From positions 1 through 64,000 of the forward strand of contig NZ_JAKTTI010000004.1 in assembly GCF_022427965.1 (NCBI RefSeq): a stretch of 64,000 nucleotides of DNA, in the 5' to 3' direction. This DNA is from Fredinandcohnia quinoae (lineage in GTDB: Bacteria > Bacillota > Bacilli > Bacillales > Bacillaceae_L). Positions 51,601 through 58,559 of this stretch are shown piece after piece. The translations under genes and the position numbers were made by a program. The notes below the pieces were generated by a model, which had not been told where the DNA came from, ran no database searches, and saw nothing but the letters and a program-made list of their open reading frames with translations. How positions within the stretch are numbered: the first letter of the stretch is position 1; each line of letters starts with the position of its first letter.

Positions 51601-53266
51601 TTGTTGAGGTTACAAATTTTTCACGAATAGCATCAATCGGTGGGTTAGTCACTTGAGCAAATTGCTGTCGAAAGTAATTGTATAGAAGCTGAGATTGTTT
51701 CGATAGTATTGCTAGAGGTGTATCATTTCCCATCGAACCAATCGTCTCTTTCCCCTCAGTAGCCATCGACTTAATATGCTTTGTTACTTCTTCATACGTA
51801 TAGCCAAAGACTCGTTGATATTCAGAAATCTTGGCCTCATCCATTTTACAATGGTCTTTTGATTCGGGAAGCTGTTCAAAATAAACACACTGTGCATCAA
51901 GCCATTTGCGATACGGCTGACTATGTGAAATTTCTTGCTTCACTTCTTCATCTGTCTTGATACGACCTTCTTCTAAATCAACAACAAGCATTTTTCCAGG
52001 TCGTAACCTTCCTTTTTCGATAATTTGATCTGGTTCGATATCAAGTACACCTGCTTCAGATGCAAAGATTAAATGTCCATCCGCTGTAATATAATAGCGA
52101 CCTGGACGGAGACCATTCCGATCGAGCATTGCACCAATTTGTTTACCATCTGTAAACGCGAAGGCTGCAGGTCCATCCCAAGGCTCCATGAAATGACTAT
52201 GGTATTCATAAAAAGCTTTCAATGAATCATCCATTGAAATATCTGTCTCCCACGGTTGAGGAACCATCATCATTGCTGCATGTAAGATAGAACGACCTGA
52301 TAAAGTTAAAAACTCAAGGCAATTATCAAAAGCAGATGAATCACTCCCATTTTCATCGATTATTGGCATGATATCTTTTAACTGGTTATCAAAGACAGAA
52401 GATTCAATTATTTTTTCGCGTGCTTTCATCCAATTTACATTACCCTTTAACGTATTAATTTCTCCATTATGAATTAAATAGCGGTTTGGATGCGCCCTTT
52501 CCCAGCTAGGAAAAGTATTTGTACTAAACCGAGAATGAACAAGCGCAAAGGCTGATTCATATGCTTGATCTTGCAGGTCAATATAATATGCATGAAGCTG
52601 TTTTGGCGTCAACATTCCTTTATAGACAATGGTTCTTGCTGAGAGGCTTGCAATATAAAAAGATTCATCCTCGTTAATTCCCGTTTCTTTAACAGCTTTT
52701 TCAACCTTTTTTCGAATCATATATAGTTTTCTCTCAAATGATTGTGTATCCACTATTTCATCTGATTTTGAGATTAATATCTGTCGGATAAACGGCTGAC
52801 TACCTTTAGCTGACTCTCCGATCGTTGTATCATCAGTTGGTACGGTCCGCCAGCCAATTAATCGCTGATTTTCCTCTTCAACCATTTGTGTAAATAAGCT
52901 TTCACATCGCTCACGTAATTTTTTATTTCTAGGTAAAAAAATCATTCCAATACCATAGGATCCAGCTTCAGGAATTGTCATCCCTTTACATACTCTTCGT
53001 ATCAATTTATGTGGTAGCTGTGTCATGATCCCTGCACCGTCACCAGTATTAGAATCACTGCCTTGACCCCCTCGATGCTCTAATCTGCATAGCATTGATA
53101 CACCTTGCTCAACTATTTTATGAGTAGGTCCTCCTTTTAAGCGGACAATAAATCCATTGCCACATGCATCATGCTCAAACACCGGGTCATACAATCCACG
53201 CTTTCCCGGGCGTATATATGATTTCAATTTTTTCACCCTTTCTTTTTCAAGTATCGCAATTGCCAT
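48680..53266 (-). CDS. gltB: Glutamate synthase large subunit
   Basis: This 1528-aa enzyme makes two glutamates from glutamine and 2-oxoglutarate. It has an N-terminal amidotransferase with the mature nucleophile in FEHDACGNG (Cys35 as numbered here), a central domain, an FMN-binding synthase domain, the 3Fe-4S ligands VRACHLNTCPVGIAT and the C-terminal glutamate-synthase beta-helix (YFKGSAGQSFGSF, GDLGCEYMTGGRVVVLG). In B. subtilis this gene is called gltA. ATG 53266 has no ribosome binding site. A TTG at 53227 with AAGGGTG 6 bases upstream is an attractive alternative and would leave a propeptide of usual length. It is first in the operon. Confidence 0.95.
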   Translation of the reverse strand: MAIAILEKERVKKLKSYIRPGKRGLYDPVFEHDACGNGFIVRLKGGPTHKIVEQGVSMLCRLEHRGGQGSDSNTGDGAGIMTQLPHKLIRRVCKGMTIPEAGSYGIGMIFLPRNKKLRERCESLFTQMVEEENQRLIGWRTVPTDDTTIGESAKGSQPFIRQILISKSDEIVDTQSFERKLYMIRKKVEKAVKETGINEDESFYIASLSARTIVYKGMLTPKQLHAYYIDLQDQAYESAFALVHSRFSTNTFPSWERAHPNRYLIHNGEINTLKGNVNWMKAREKIIESSVFDNQLKDIMPIIDENGSDSSAFDNCLEFLTLSGRSILHAAMMMVPQPWETDISMDDSLKAFYEYHSHFMEPWDGPAAFAFTDGKQIGAMLDRNGLRPGRYYITADGHLIFASEAGVLDIEPDQIIEKGRLRPGKMLVVDLEEGRIKTDEEVKQEISHSQPYRKWLDAQCVYFEQLPESKDHCKMDEAKISEYQRVFGYTYEEVTKHIKSMATEGKETIGSMGNDTPLAILSKQSQLLYNYFRQQFAQVTNPPIDAIREKFVTSTTTLLGAEGNLLNPYDKNYRRIRLKTPICTDYELSMLRDNPYPSLKTKEFSMLFDINKGEEALEAALNNLFQSVDEAIDCGTSLIILSDKSMNKEKAAIPSLLAVSGLHHHLVRKGTRTKVSILVETGEARDIHHFCMLIGYGADVINPYLAIATISEMQKNGDIKQINHKKAVGNYINAATSGIVKVLSKMGISTIQSYRGAQIFESIGISSSVIDPYFTGTSSRLGGMNLEAIAKETRMRHYKAYDSTVQNEPLNSGSDFQWRHDGEAHAYRPETIHFLQQACRTNDYPLYKRYAAMANEEQLIFLRGLFAFQKRTAIPVEDVESVESICRRFKTGAMSYGSLSQEAHETLAIAMNRIGGKSNSGEGGEHPSRFIPDENGDSRSSAIKQVASGRFGVTNFYLNNAEEIQIKMAQGAKPGEGGHLPGNKVYPWIAEVRGSTPGVGLISPPPHHDIYSIEDLAQLIHDLKNVNPKARISVKLVAKEGVGTIAAGVAKGLADVILISGSEGGTGAAPRTSIKHAGIPWEIGLAETHQTLLLNGLRNRVVLEADGKMMTGRDVVISALLGAEEYGFGTAPLVVLGCVLVRACHLNTCPVGIATQNPELRKKFHGEAEYIVNFMRFIAQDVREIMAELGFRTINEMVGQTDVLIQTDKSRLHWKTKDLNLSPMLYKPTPSQMDGVFNQKPQNHQLEKSLDYQELLKVCKPSLINKEPIKASFPIQNIHRTVGTILGGEITKRYGIKGLPNNTIQLYFKGSAGQSFGSFLPKGMTVTLEGDANDYVGKGLSGGKIIVKPCEKSIFLPEENTIIGNVSFYGGTSGEAYIRGLAGERFCVRNSGVDAVVEGIGDLGCEYMTGGRVVVLGSVGKHFAAGMSGGIAYVYTEDIEAFPKHCNLEMVYIESLNDDQEQDEVKQLVQNHYSYTNSSRARYILQNWHEKCSKWVKVIPKEYKRIMQEANRNEKRNIDSETPIGLRN

Positions 53267-53290
53267 AAAAAGTAAAATTTTCTTGTTTTT

Positions 53291-53319
53291 ATTGTATAAT
53301 CAATTAATAATCTAATCAA
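53291..53319 (-). promoter_or_regulatory. Promoter of the gltB operon
   Basis: On the minus strand TTGATT (plus 53314-53319), a 17-base spacer and TACAAT (plus 53291-53296). The spacer is palindromic (ATTATTAATTGAT-like), which could bind a regulator such as a GltC-type protein; none is encoded nearby. Confidence 0.65.
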
Positions 53320-53427
53320 TATTAAGTTAATATGTAATCAATCTGTTTTTGATATGAATTATCAAGAATTGCATTCTAATCATTTTCCTTTTTTATTCAT
53401 CTCATACCAAATAGGCATTTTATCCAT

Positions 53428-53478
53428 AAAAAAAAGCCGCTACAGATGCTTGTCAAATTCAAGACAAACATTTATAGC
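53428..53478 (-). terminator. Terminator of pssA
   Basis: On the minus strand a 16-bp stem (GCTATAAATGTTTGTC with GACAAGCATCTGTAGC; mismatches are G-U pairs) is followed by GGC and eight T. It lies 25 bases after the pssA stop codon. Confidence 0.93.
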
Positions 53479-53502
53479 AACTTTCCTCATTTGATCCTTC
53501 AT

Positions 53503-54246
53503 TTATTTCTTTTTCCGTTTCGATATTAGTTTAAATCTTTTCGCTAAAAGTCTCTTTGTTTTTGGAAATCTCGTTTCTTTTTCTTTTATGTATCTCACAA
53601 TGATAAATAAAATATATGTACCTAATGCAACATGATAGAAGATTGGAACCTGTGCAAAGTTTTTATCTGCTATCAAATAAAACATATAGATTAGAAATAA
53701 TGTGATCAGCACACTATTCTTTGGTAAACCAATCTTTTTAAAACTCGGAATTTTAATTGTACTAACCATTAAAATACAAAGGCTATAATAGATTAGAATA
53801 AAGACCCCTAACGCAATAGACTTTTCAAATAATACTAAAAATGCAACAATTCCACCCGCTAAAGTGATCGGCACCCCTTTAAAATGCTTTAATGATTCAT
53901 CCTGGGAAGAAATATTAAATCTTGCTAATCGATAGGAACCAAATATCGGAAAAAGGCTCGCAGCTACTAAACCATACATTCCGAAATCCGCATAATAGGA
54001 GTGAGCAACTAAAAATGCAGGTGCCACCCCAAAAGAAACTATATCAGCTAATGAATCAAGCTCCTTCCCAATATCATTCGAAACCCCAAGTATTCTTGCC
54101 ACCCTACCATCTAAGGCATCCAGCATTAATGCAATAAAAATCAAAATTGTAGCATTTTTACTATCACCATTAATGATGTAACCAATTGACAGGAATCCAC
54201 AAAATAAATTTCCAAACGTTAATAAATTCGGTATATGTCTCTTCAT
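53503..54246 (-). CDS. pssA: CDP-diacylglycerol-serine O-phosphatidyltransferase
   Basis: This 247-aa membrane enzyme makes phosphatidylserine, the precursor of phosphatidylethanolamine. The CDP-alcohol phosphotransferase signature is complete: DALDGRVARILGVSNDIGKELDSLAD (about residues 43-68, key Asp residues D43, D46, D64 and D68). Six to eight membrane helices are predicted, and the C-terminus is very basic (KRFKLISKRKKK). The protein is longer than B. subtilis PssA (177 aa) by a C-terminal extension. The psd gene is not adjacent. The gene is a single unit with a strong terminator. Confidence 0.92.
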   Translation of the reverse strand: MKRHIPNLLTFGNLFCGFLSIGYIINGDSKNATILIFIALMLDALDGRVARILGVSNDIGKELDSLADIVSFGVAPAFLVAHSYYADFGMYGLVAASLFPIFGSYRLARFNISSQDESLKHFKGVPITLAGGIVAFLVLFEKSIALGVFILIYYSLCILMVSTIKIPSFKKIGLPKNSVLITLFLIYMFYLIADKNFAQVPIFYHVALGTYILFIIVRYIKEKETRFPKTKRLLAKRFKLISKRKKK

Positions 54247-54425
54247 TCCACACGTCCTTACAAAAGTAACTATTAATACTATTACTTAACTATATATTCT
54301 ATTCCTTATAAATTATAACTTCAATATCAATATAGTTATTATACCACTCTATACAAGAGAGTTAAATTAAGGAAATTCGCACCTAAATGAGAGACAAATT
54401 ATTTTAATCTTATTCCAAACCATTC

Positions 54426-54917
54426 CTACTTACTTTTCAACTGCTTATATACTTCATCCTTTATTTCCCTTAAAGTAGTTGAATGCACCAATGTATAAGT
54501 ACTAATTTTCAGATAATCCGATTCATCAATTTTATCTTGTTCAAGTAAACGATCTAGTGTTGAAAGTCGAAAATGTTTTATTGGTAAATAAGCTATTATT
54601 TCATTAACCATATCAGATTTAATGAGAATCTTTATCCCTACTAATTTTGGAAAAAGAAGTGAGGTATAATCTAATTCAATCACGATATCCTCTTTATTTA
54701 CATTTTTAACAAATGGTAAATTACTAGGTAAAGCTAAAAAGTACGTCATTTGTTCGAAGGAAAAATTTAATTGTAAAATATCCAGTCCGAGCTTCTTACT
54801 TATTCTCTTCGTAAACGACTTTAATTCTAAAAAATAAAAAAATCGGCCGCTCAATATAAGAACAGCTATGAAAATAAAAATAAGAAAAAGTAGTAAAAAA
54901 GCATTAAGTCCAGTCAT
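54426..54917 (-). CDS. Membrane-anchored protein of unknown function (163 aa)
   Basis: One N-terminal membrane helix (residues 7-28) is followed by a soluble alpha/beta domain: ELKSFTKRISKKLGLDILQL, a central hydrophobic region and a lysine-rich C-terminus. No family is recognised. The start is ATG 54917 with AAGGAG upstream. It lies 41 bases after the diguanylate cyclase gene on the same strand, so they may be co-transcribed and the protein could serve that cyclase. Confidence 0.6.
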   Translation of the reverse strand: MTGLNAFLLLFLIFIFIAVLILSGRFFYFLELKSFTKRISKKLGLDILQLNFSFEQMTYFLALPSNLPFVKNVNKEDIVIELDYTSLLFPKLVGIKILIKSDMVNEIIAYLPIKHFRLSTLDRLLEQDKIDESDYLKISTYTLVHSTTLREIKDEVYKQLKSK

Positions 54918-54958
54918 TGATCATGAACTCCTTTTCAAATCCGCCTTGGCGTATAAAG

Positions 54959-56461
54959 TTAAAAAACGACTTTATTTTTACCAGACTCTTTTGCCTTATA
55001 TAGTGATTTATCAGCTTCATCAACTAATTCAAAGGTTGCTGTTGTTTTTAGTCCCATTGATGAGGCAACACCAAGACTAATTGTTAAGCAGCCTTTGGGT
55101 TGATTCTCACCATATGGAAATGGAGTTTTTTCAACATTTTCTCGTATTTGTTCTGCAATTTTTATTGCAATTAATTTCTCAGTATTTGGGAGTAAGACCA
55201 CAAATTCTTCTCCACCAAATCGAAATGCTAAATCCATTTCTCTTATAGACTGTCGAAGCACATTAGCAAGTTGTATTAACACTTCATTACCCAGAAGATG
55301 ACCATTTGTATCATTGTAATGTTTAAAATAATCGATATCTATGAGAATAAGTGATAATTCACTCTCATTATTAGTAGGAAAGTGTTCTTTTAATAGCTTT
55401 TGAAATGCCCGTTGATTTAAGAGATCGGTTAATCCATCCTTAAGGGCCATATCTTCAATTTTTGTGTAAAGATGTGTATGCTGGATTGCTATAGCAGCTT
55501 GGTTTGCTAACGGAATAACACTATCAATTCCTTCCGCAGTAATTGGCCTTTTATTTACTGGATTATCAATTATGAGCACACCCACCTTTGCTCCTTGATT
55601 AATTAATGGAAACACGGCCAGTTCATTCATTTTAAATTGAACTGCAAATCGAACGAGAGTTATATCTGTTTCATCAATATCTCTTATATGCAAAGGCTTC
55701 CTACTATTTAATGTTCTCGAGAGGAAATTAGACTCTTCTAATGAAATTTCGATTTTTTTCACTTGTTCATTTAGTAACTTATCAGTAGATTCTATTTCCT
55801 TTATTTCAATTAGATCCATCAGCTTATATCTCTTTTTTGTGAGCTTATCCCATGTTGCAAAGCCTTCGTCAGCAGTCATCGGACCTGTCCCCATGATTCC
55901 TTTTAATTTCGTTCCTTCATCATCCATTAATAGAATCATTGCCCTATTAAAGCCTAATCCATGTCCGGCGGTTACAGATGTTAATATCGTTTGTAATAAT
56001 TTTTGCAACTGAAGAGTTTGTTGCATTGAATAGCTTACTTCCCTAAATATATTTAATTGCTTTGAATTTCCAATAAGCTGCTTAAGCCATCGATTTCCAT
56101 CCATCCTGATTTTCGTTATGTAATGGATGAAGAAAACAATACCGGCTGCAAAAAGTAGGAAATTTAACAAAAGAAAGATATCAATTTTTTCCACCTGGAG
56201 ACATATTAAATACCAGGAAACCAGAGCGCTTACAATACCTCCATACAATTTGAAGCAGACAACTGATACTCCAATAAATATTAACACCAACCACTTCATA
56301 TGCAGAAAATCAAATAGTAGCCCATCAATTGCAACTACTACTATACTAGAAATAAGAAGAATCCATTTATTAAAAGTATCGTTTCCTTTAAAGCGTATAT
56401 AATTCGTTATTATCGCAGTAACACTTATGTATAGAATGAATTGAATATATTGCATAACCAT
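54959..56461 (-). CDS. Membrane GAF-GGDEF diguanylate cyclase
   Basis: This 500-aa protein has four or five membrane helices (residues 1-120), a GAF sensor domain (about 150-320) and a GGDEF domain (about 335-500). The signature RFGGEEF is active-type, and substrate residues FKHYNDTNGHLLGNE are in place, so it should make c-di-GMP from GTP. The start chosen is ATG 56461 with GAGGTG 7 bases upstream. Its product could feed the c-di-GMP riboswitch at 58259-58345, though this is inference from closeness only. Confidence 0.92.
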   Translation of the reverse strand: MVMQYIQFILYISVTAIITNYIRFKGNDTFNKWILLISSIVVVAIDGLLFDFLHMKWLVLIFIGVSVVCFKLYGGIVSALVSWYLICLQVEKIDIFLLLNFLLFAAGIVFFIHYITKIRMDGNRWLKQLIGNSKQLNIFREVSYSMQQTLQLQKLLQTILTSVTAGHGLGFNRAMILLMDDEGTKLKGIMGTGPMTADEGFATWDKLTKKRYKLMDLIEIKEIESTDKLLNEQVKKIEISLEESNFLSRTLNSRKPLHIRDIDETDITLVRFAVQFKMNELAVFPLINQGAKVGVLIIDNPVNKRPITAEGIDSVIPLANQAAIAIQHTHLYTKIEDMALKDGLTDLLNQRAFQKLLKEHFPTNNESELSLILIDIDYFKHYNDTNGHLLGNEVLIQLANVLRQSIREMDLAFRFGGEEFVVLLPNTEKLIAIKIAEQIRENVEKTPFPYGENQPKGCLTISLGVASSMGLKTTATFELVDEADKSLYKAKESGKNKVVF

Positions 56462-56554
56462 CAGCAATCACCTCTGATTCATCTGAAAAACTAGTTAAAT
56501 CGTCCTATGATAATTTTATCATATTTTCTAAATAAAGGGCACTTTAGACAACAA

Positions 56555-56590
56555 AGAACCGCCCTCAACTCTATGTGTTAAAGGCGGCCC
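56555..56590 (-). terminator. Terminator of the sasA-tetR operon
   Basis: On the minus strand CCGCC and GGCGG pair, with inner AAC/GTT pairs, followed by TTCTTTGTTG. It lies 15 bases after the tetR stop codon. Confidence 0.7.
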
Positions 56591-56601
56591 ACTTAATATT
56601 A

Positions 56602-57207
56602 TTATTTTCGAGCAAGTCCATGTTTTAATAACCTTACTTCAATCATATAATTTTCTATTGCTTCTTCTGTTGATAATTCTTGAGCAAATGTCTCGATCAA
56701 ATGTCGAAATGTAATGGTTTTAATAATTTGTAGAACATGAAACAATTCTTTGTCATTAGAAATATTTAAATTACTCTTCTTAATCAATGGACTTATCGCT
56801 CTAAAATTTTCACTAATTTCATTGACATCAATAATTCTGCCAAATGCATGTTCAATTTTATACGTCATATTTAAAAATGCATTTCTTAAAAAGTTGAGGT
56901 TCTCTTCTTCTCCTATGACTAACTGAAAAACCTCAACCATCGTATCAAATATATCACCATCATTTCTTCGTAAAATATCCACGAAAGAAATATTCATTTT
57001 TCTTGCAAACTCATTAACTAAAAAGAAAAAGGCATCATCTTTATCCTCAAAATATTGATAAAAACTTCCACGTGGTATACCAGCTTCTTTTATGATGTTT
57101 GTGATCGACGCTTCAAATAAAGGTACTCTTGAGAATTCCTTTTCAGCTGCTTGAATTAATGTCTGTTTCTTTTCCTCCGGTAAATTAAAGAAGGTTAGTT
57201 TTGGCAT
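56602..57207 (-). CDS. TetR-family transcriptional regulator
   Basis: This 201-aa regulator has an N-terminal TetR DNA-binding domain (KKQTLIQAAEKEFSRVPLFEA then SITNIIKEAGIPRGSFYQYFEDKDD, residues 13-58) and a helical ligand-binding domain. It lies only 3 bases downstream of the alarmone synthetase gene, so the two share one transcript. It probably binds the two TGACA-N3-TGTCA palindromes around their common promoter. TetR proteins usually respond to small molecules; the ligand is unknown. A terminator follows. Confidence 0.9.
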   Translation of the reverse strand: MPKLTFFNLPEEKKQTLIQAAEKEFSRVPLFEASITNIIKEAGIPRGSFYQYFEDKDDAFFFLVNEFARKMNISFVDILRRNDGDIFDTMVEVFQLVIGEEENLNFLRNAFLNMTYKIEHAFGRIIDVNEISENFRAISPLIKKSNLNISNDKELFHVLQIIKTITFRHLIETFAQELSTEEAIENYMIEVRLLKHGLARK

Positions 57208-57210
57208 AAA

Positions 57211-57969
57211 CTATTCACTCTCTCTTATCTTCTTTGTGGCCAATGTTAAAAAATCATATGGAAGACGAAATTTTTCATTATTAAGCTGAAGCTCCTGAAT
57301 ATTCCCCTCAGATTCTTGAGAAGTTTCCTTAAGCATATTCATTTCCTTCTGAAGCTTCTCCATTTTCCGATCTAGAAGTGTCGCTGAATCTGCAGCTTCT
57401 TTTAGTTCATCCTTCATATGCTGCGGAACTTCTTTATTATATTTATAGTAAATTTTGTGTTCCAAGCTTGCCCAAAAGTCCATTGCAATTGTTCGAATTT
57501 GAATTTCCACATACACATGTTCTACCCGATCAGACATGAAGATAGGGATTTGGATGATTAAATGAAGACTTCGGTATCCATTTGGTTTTGGGTTTTTAAT
57601 ATAATCCTTACATTCAATTACTGTAATATCCTTTTGCTTCTGTAGCATATTACTAATCTCGTAAATATCAGAAATAAAGGAACAAGTAATACGAATTCCA
57701 GCAATGTCTCGAATATTATCTTTTATCGATGCTAGAGAAAACTCATAGCCTTTTCTTTGAACCTTGTTTAATATACTTTCTGGTGATTTAACACGCGATT
57801 TCACATGCTCAATCGGATTATAATCATGAATATATTCGAATTCCTGTTTTAAAATATCTATTTTAGTATTCACTTCAGCAAGTGCGAATTTATACGACAT
57901 CATGAAACGGATTAAATCCTCTTTTATTGCTTTTATTTTATTATTATTATTTAGTGTGCTACTAATCAT
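57211..57969 (-). CDS. sasA: Small alarmone synthetase (SasA/YwaC type)
   Basis: This 252-aa RelA/SpoT synthetase-domain protein makes (p)ppGpp from ATP and GTP/GDP; no hydrolase domain is present. Marks are NPIEHVKSRVKSPESILNK (about residues 51-69), IRDIAGIRITCSFISDIY (about 86-103), NPKPNGYRSLH, and VEIQIRTIAMDFWASLEHKIYYKYN. These match B. subtilis SasA (YwaC) much better than SasB. The C-terminal 50 residues form a coiled coil. In B. subtilis the gene is induced by cell-wall stress through ECF sigma factors; here a TetR-type repressor is co-encoded. The start is ATG 57969 with GAGGGG upstream. Confidence 0.92.
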   Translation of the reverse strand: MISSTLNNNNKIKAIKEDLIRFMMSYKFALAEVNTKIDILKQEFEYIHDYNPIEHVKSRVKSPESILNKVQRKGYEFSLASIKDNIRDIAGIRITCSFISDIYEISNMLQKQKDITVIECKDYIKNPKPNGYRSLHLIIQIPIFMSDRVEHVYVEIQIRTIAMDFWASLEHKIYYKYNKEVPQHMKDELKEAADSATLLDRKMEKLQKEMNMLKETSQESEGNIQELQLNNEKFRLPYDFLTLATKKIRESE

Positions 57970-57990
57970 TCTTTCCCCTCACATCTAATA

Positions 57991-58003
57991 TGACATCGTG
58001 TCA
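57991..58003. promoter_or_regulatory. TetR operator 1 (TGACA-N3-TGTCA)
   Basis: TGACATCGTGTCA is a palindrome between the -10 box and the start codon of sasA. It matches operator 2 in both arms. Confidence 0.8.
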
Positions 58004-58017
58004 TCTTTACTATATTA

Positions 58018-58046
58018 ATAGTATATGACACAATGTCACTTGTCAA
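58018..58046 (-). promoter_or_regulatory. Promoter of the sasA-tetR operon
   Basis: On the minus strand TTGACA (plus 58041-58046), an exact 17-base spacer and TACTAT (plus 58018-58023). Operator 2 fills the spacer and operator 1 lies just after the -10 box. Confidence 0.85.
58026..58038. promoter_or_regulatory. TetR operator 2 in the promoter spacer
   Basis: TGACACAATGTCA has the same arms as operator 1, 35 bp away centre to centre. Its place between -35 and -10 makes simple repression likely. Confidence 0.8.
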
Positions 58047-58049
58047 TAT

Positions 58050-58089
58050 AAAAAAATAGAGTGCATAACCCACAAGGTTCTACACTCTA
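58050..58089 (-). terminator. Terminator of the sinI-like gene
   Basis: On the minus strand, stem TAGAGTG / CACTCTA with inner AACC/GGTT pairing is followed by ATTTTTTTA-like T run (plus 58050-58056). The stop codon of the small gene lies in its first arm, and the T run ends four bases before the sasA -35 box. Confidence 0.85.
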
Positions 58090-58238
58090 CTAAGTATTTT
58101 AGCATTTCCTATTTTATTCTGTTCCAATCTCCCTAATAAATACTTCCTAACCTCTTCAACAGATAGCCCTATTTGTTTTGCTTGTATCATTAACTCAAGC
58201 CACTCACTGTCGAACTTTTCATCTAACACCGTACTCAT
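58080..58238 (-). CDS. SinI-family anti-repressor (52 aa)
   Basis: ATG 58238 with GGGGGA upstream opens a 52-codon frame ending at TAG 58080-58082. The core SEWLELMIQAKQIGLSVEEV followed by RKYLLG is the SinI domain (EW..LM..AK..G.S.EE.R..L) that binds and dismantles SinR, the master repressor of biofilm matrix genes. The tail (RLEQNKIGNAKILSRV) differs from B. subtilis SinI. No sinR gene is adjacent, so the partner must be elsewhere. The gene is directly downstream of a c-di-GMP-I riboswitch on the same strand and is followed by its own terminator, so it is an independent, c-di-GMP-responsive unit. Confidence 0.9.
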   Translation of the reverse strand: MSTVLDEKFDSEWLELMIQAKQIGLSVEEVRKYLLGRLEQNKIGNAKILSRV

Positions 58239-58258
58239 ATTCATCCCCCACTTTTATA

Positions 58259-58345
58259 GGAAATCCAGCCGTCATAGCAAAAGCCTTAGACCCGAGATTT
58301 TGCGTCCTTATTTTTCAATAAGTTTGCCTTTTTCTGATGAATTTC
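58259..58345 (-). promoter_or_regulatory. Cyclic di-GMP-I riboswitch (GEMM-I) controlling the sinI-like gene
   Basis: The minus strand holds the conserved GEMM-I core: GGCAAAC, then stem CTTATT-GAAA-AATAAG (P2 with a GNRA tetraloop), GGACGCAAA, the tetraloop receptor halves TCTAAG and TATGA around GC-TTTT-GC (P3), and GGCTGGAT. The outer P1 pairs GAAATTC (58345-58339) with GGATTTC (58265-58259). Only 20 bases separate P1 from the start codon and the GGGGGA ribosome binding site lies in them. No terminator intervenes, so control of translation initiation is likely. Whether c-di-GMP turns the gene on or off cannot be told from sequence. Confidence 0.93.
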
Positions 58346-58461
58346 TTTACACTATTGAGCTTTTTCTACTATATATACTATTGTAATAGAGGGAAATTAG
58401 ATGTAAATATATTATGGCAAGATTGTGACTATTACAAAGTAAAATATGACCATTCGACAGA

Positions 58462-58477
58462 TTCCACTTAAGTGGAA
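58462..58477. promoter_or_regulatory. Perfect palindrome upstream of the two-component operon
   Basis: TTCCACTTAAGTGGAA is a 16-bp perfect palindrome about 80 bases before the histidine kinase gene, and a third TTCCAC half-site follows near 58486. It may be a binding site for the NarL-type regulator encoded downstream. The remaining sequence 58346-58559 shows no gene. Confidence 0.6.
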
Positions 58478-58559
58478 GTGACAATTTCCACCAATTAATG
58501 ATAAAATACTACTAAATTCCGAAAATAGGGAATCGTATTTATTTTCCGAGGGGATGTTT

